Shown here: positions 4,949 through 7,006 of the stretch, one piece after another | Layout of the letters: the number at the start of each line of letters is the position of its first letter | How positions within the stretch are numbered: the stretch's first letter is position 1 | DNA from: Lachnospiraceae bacterium | GTDB lineage: Bacteria; Bacillota; Clostridia; Lachnospirales; Lachnospiraceae | DNA: 7,006 bases | Direction of reading: 5' to 3' | Assembly: GCA_017391545.1 (NCBI GenBank) | Contig: JAFOYD010000048.1 | Coordinates: 1-7,006, forward strand | Position numbers and translations under genes: made by a program | The notes under the pieces: generated by a model | Seen by the model: only the letters and a program-made list of their open reading frames with translations | Database searches by the model: none | Told to the model about the DNA's origin: nothing

Positions 4949-7006
4949 TTGAAAAGAAAAAAGGCAGCAAAAGTCATTGCAACGCTTGTGTGCGTGGCGA
5001 TGATCGGGGGAATTGCAGCAAACAGAACGGATGTCATAGCAGCACTGGAAAGTTCAAAAGACAGTGGAACACGTTCCGTCCATGTGTCTGACAGCAGCAT
5101 CGAAAATTCAACACTTGTCATTGGATCTCACCTGATTCACATTAACGGTATGACGGACAAGCTGTATGAGCTTGCACAGGGATCGGCAAATGAGTTTAAT
5201 CAAAGTAAAATCTATTATAAATCTGAACTTGCAGATGGCAAGTGGTTCGAGATTACTTCGGCATCTTCAATCGCAGATATCACAAGCTCAGGTACACCTG
5301 TCAGTAAAAGTGTGATCGAAGCATTGGATTTCACGCATTTGACAAACTCGCAGGGTGTGACGACCGATCTGAGAACCGGCAATACAGTGTCTGCCTATAA
5401 TATCGAAGATCCTTATGATCTGCGTGTGATGGAGGAACTGGAGCCAATCAAAGTGCAGTATCAGATTCTTCAGGGGATTAAGGATCCTTCGGATTCGGAT
5501 AAGGAATACATGACGATGATCACGGATTTTTTTGCTACCAATATTTCCAGCTCCGGCAACATGCAGGATGTAGCAATCAATGGTCTGGAGACATATAAGG
5601 GAAGTGTGATTGCGCGGAAAATGCCTGCGACTTGGGTAAGCGCAGTCGATACGGTCATTGAGCAGACTGATGCACAGCGAAGAGTGGATTCGCTGACACT
5701 TCTGTCGGAGGCATTGGATACACTGCTTAGTAAGGCGAGCAATCAGGAGCTGAGTGAGGAGCAGAAAAAGGCGCAGGAAGAAAAGAACTCAGACTCAGAT
5801 TCAGAATCAGAGTCCTCCAGCTCCACCGATTTGATTGTGAATTCCGATGTTGTAGCTGCGATTGGAGATGCCAAAAAGAATGTGGAGGATGGTATCGCAG
5901 AGTATTCGGCAAAGCTCCTCGAAGAGGGGACGACAACAGCGAGTAAAATGCGGTATCAGTACAGTAAAGAGCTTGAGAATTGTGGCATGGCTTACAACAA
6001 TATCGGCTGTGATATCGCAACGGAAAAGCTTGTAGATCTGGACAATATTCTAAATGGTAATGTGGCAGATCTGGAAAGTGAGCTGAATCTGCTACAATCC
6101 GAACTTGTCGGTGAAGCGTATAAGGCGTATATGGCAAAGCTTTCAGAGGGAGCAGGAAGTGATTACAGACAGGCTGTCTCCGAGGGGGCGGCACAGGCAG
6201 TGAAGGCAAAGTACCTGACAGATCAGAAGACGGCGACGAATGCGGCAAGATTGGAATATCAGGCGATGCTTGAGGAACAATTCAAACGTATGACGAGTAC
6301 CGCTACGGAGAGCTATCTGTTGCAGCTTTTGGATGCGGTACCGGGGATTAAGGCAACAGTGCCATCGGATGAGGCGAAGTCCTATCAGCTTGAGACAGTA
6401 GAGGAATATCGTGCATGGCTGCGAAAGGAGCTGGCTGCTGTGGTTCAGAATGATGCGGACAGCTCGACGCTTGGCAGGCTGCAAAGCGAAAAGGAAGAGC
6501 TGGAGAAAGCACGTCAGGATGCGCTGGATCGGAATGATCTGACGGAAGAAAAGCGTCTGACGGCGCAGATGGAGGCAAAACAGACAGATATCAACGCAGA
6601 GACAAAGAAGCTGGTCGATATTCTCAATTCGCCAAACAGCAGTGAATCAGATAAGGCTTCAGCTTTGACAGGACTCGGTGGGGGGAATGCCGCATCGGTC
6701 CTGAATGAATTGGCTGACAGTATCGCTTCCGACATCAGGGGATTGGACGGAAATGGAAACTCCAAGAATACAAGCGGAGACGGAAGTGAAAGCGGAAATA
6801 CGGGAGACGGAAGCGGAAGTGAAAGTGGAAATACCGGAGACGGAAGCGATGGAACAGGCGGAAGCAGCGGAGACGGAAGCGGAAGTGAAAATACCGGAGA
6901 CGGAAGCGGAAACGGAGATGGAAGTGGAAGTGACGGAACAGGCGAAAGCAGCGGAGACGGAAATGATTCGGATGAAGGCAGCTCGGCAGGACTGCCTGAT
7001 GATATC
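4949..7006 (+). CDS. Exported helical protein with Gly/Ser/Asp-rich repetitive tail (3' end open)
   Basis: The frame is open for 686 codons from TTG 4949 to the last base of the window, with no stop, so the C-terminus is missing. Residues 1-25 are a signal peptide or anchor: KRKK, then hydrophobic 6-24. Residues 54-135 form a compact domain beginning TLVIGSHLIHINGMTDKLYE, with KIYYKSELADGKWFEITSAS at 87-106. I do not recognise it. Residues 150-265 are mostly helical. Residues 281-292 (SDSDSESESSSS) are a low-complexity linker. Residues 298-460 and 505-560 are strongly helical and charged, probably coiled coil, with an isolated Cys pair at 345 and 354. From 601 to the edge the chain is almost only Gly, Ser, Asp, Asn, Glu and Thr, as in flexible spacers before membrane or wall anchors. 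It follows the TolC-like gene by 17 bases, suggesting paired expression. The function is unknown; a surface structural protein or transporter-associated extracellular arm is inferred. Confidence 0.75.
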   Translation, partial: MKRKKAAKVIATLVCVAMIGGIAANRTDVIAALESSKDSGTRSVHVSDSSIENSTLVIGSHLIHINGMTDKLYELAQGSANEFNQSKIYYKSELADGKWFEITSASSIADITSSGTPVSKSVIEALDFTHLTNSQGVTTDLRTGNTVSAYNIEDPYDLRVMEELEPIKVQYQILQGIKDPSDSDKEYMTMITDFFATNISSSGNMQDVAINGLETYKGSVIARKMPATWVSAVDTVIEQTDAQRRVDSLTLLSEALDTLLSKASNQELSEEQKKAQEEKNSDSDSESESSSSTDLIVNSDVVAAIGDAKKNVEDGIAEYSAKLLEEGTTTASKMRYQYSKELENCGMAYNNIGCDIATEKLVDLDNILNGNVADLESELNLLQSELVGEAYKAYMAKLSEGAGSDYRQAVSEGAAQAVKAKYLTDQKTATNAARLEYQAMLEEQFKRMTSTATESYLLQLLDAVPGIKATVPSDEAKSYQLETVEEYRAWLRKELAAVVQNDADSSTLGRLQSEKEELEKARQDALDRNDLTEEKRLTAQMEAKQTDINAETKKLVDILNSPNSSESDKASALTGLGGGNAASVLNELADSIASDIRGLDGNGNSKNTSGDGSESGNTGDGSGSESGNTGDGSDGTGGSSGDGSGSENTGDGSGNGDGSGSDGTGESSGDGNDSDEGSSAGLPDDI
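5789..5815 (+). repeat. Short Ser/Asp/Glu low-complexity linker repeat
   Basis: TCAGA recurs four times (TCAGAC, TCAGAT, TCAGAA, TCAGAG), coding alternating Ser-Asp then Ser-Glu. It separates the N-terminal region from the long helical part of the protein. Replication slippage could change its length. Confidence 0.6.
6776..6964 (+). repeat. Imperfect minisatellite coding GDGS-type tail
   Basis: Degenerate units built on Gly-Asp-Gly-Ser recur with unequal spacing. A 21-base block at 6803-6823 is repeated identically at 6869-6889. A 30-base block at 6848-6877 recurs at 6932-6961 with two differences. High DNA identity suggests recent expansion, unlike the MORN repeats upstream. The plus strand here is almost entirely purine. 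Confidence 0.75.

Noticed and set aside
5727..6248. Minus-strand open frame of 173 codons
   Set aside because: It lies wholly inside the plus-strand gene at 4949-7006. Its His/Pro/Ser-rich product has no domain look, and no ribosome site supports it; it is a codon-bias shadow.
6143..6765. Cluster of minus-strand open frames opposite the last gene
   Set aside because: They are mutually overlapping, low-complexity Ser/Pro/Arg products antisense to a plus-strand frame that is continuous and has clear domain structure.
6776..6964. RTX-type calcium-binding nonapeptides in the Gly/Asp tail
   Set aside because: RTX units need a hydrophobic residue in GGxGxDxUx. The tail has almost no hydrophobic residues and irregular spacing, so it fits a flexible spacer better.
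4949..7006. Type VII secretion component (EsaA/YhgE-like) for the last gene
   Set aside because: The coiled-coil extracellular layout is superficially similar, but no multi-helix membrane block, WXG100 gene or EssC ATPase is visible. The end of the protein is missing, so this cannot be supported.

Overview
The window is one tightly packed stretch of a plus-strand operon. Four genes read in the same direction, separated by only 25, 18 and 17 bases, with no recognisable terminator or promoter between them. The first gene is open at the left edge and the fourth runs off the right edge, so both ends of the operon lie outside the window. No RNA gene, mobile element or CRISPR array was seen, and no gene-free stretch reaches 300 bases.

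The organism is probably a monoderm Firmicute, most likely a clostridial or Lachnospiraceae-type gut or rumen bacterium. This is inferred from strong AGGGG-type ribosome binding sites, two genes started by TTG, medium GC content and Gram-positive-style signal peptides. The species cannot be named from the sequence.

Layout: (1) positions 2-1660 encode a membrane sensor. It has an extracytoplasmic region between two membrane helices, a HAMP-like linker, a class III nucleotidyl cyclase-fold domain whose catalytic residues appear to be lost, and a TPR-like tail. (2) 1686-2897 encodes a single-pass membrane protein with a basic, hydrophobic N-terminus, one transmembrane helix, four and a half MORN repeats of exactly 24 residues placed outside the membrane, and an unrecognised C-terminal domain. 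(3) 2916-4931 encodes an exported protein whose first 455 residues resemble the duplicated helical hairpins of TolC-family proteins. These are followed by about 210 residues of beta-rich, acidic sequence with no family I recognise. (4) 4949-7006 encodes an exported protein, incomplete at the C-terminus, with a compact N-terminal domain, long helical or coiled-coil stretches and a Gly/Ser/Asp/Asn-rich repetitive tail.

Taken together, the operon looks like a cell-envelope assembly. A pseudo-cyclase sensor and a MORN membrane protein sit in the membrane, and two long helical proteins are exported. A TolC-like exported protein in a probable monoderm, co-transcribed with a dead-cyclase sensor and an extracytoplasmic MORN protein, matches no system I can name. 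It is the strongest candidate here for something undescribed. That the four proteins work together is inferred from gene order alone.
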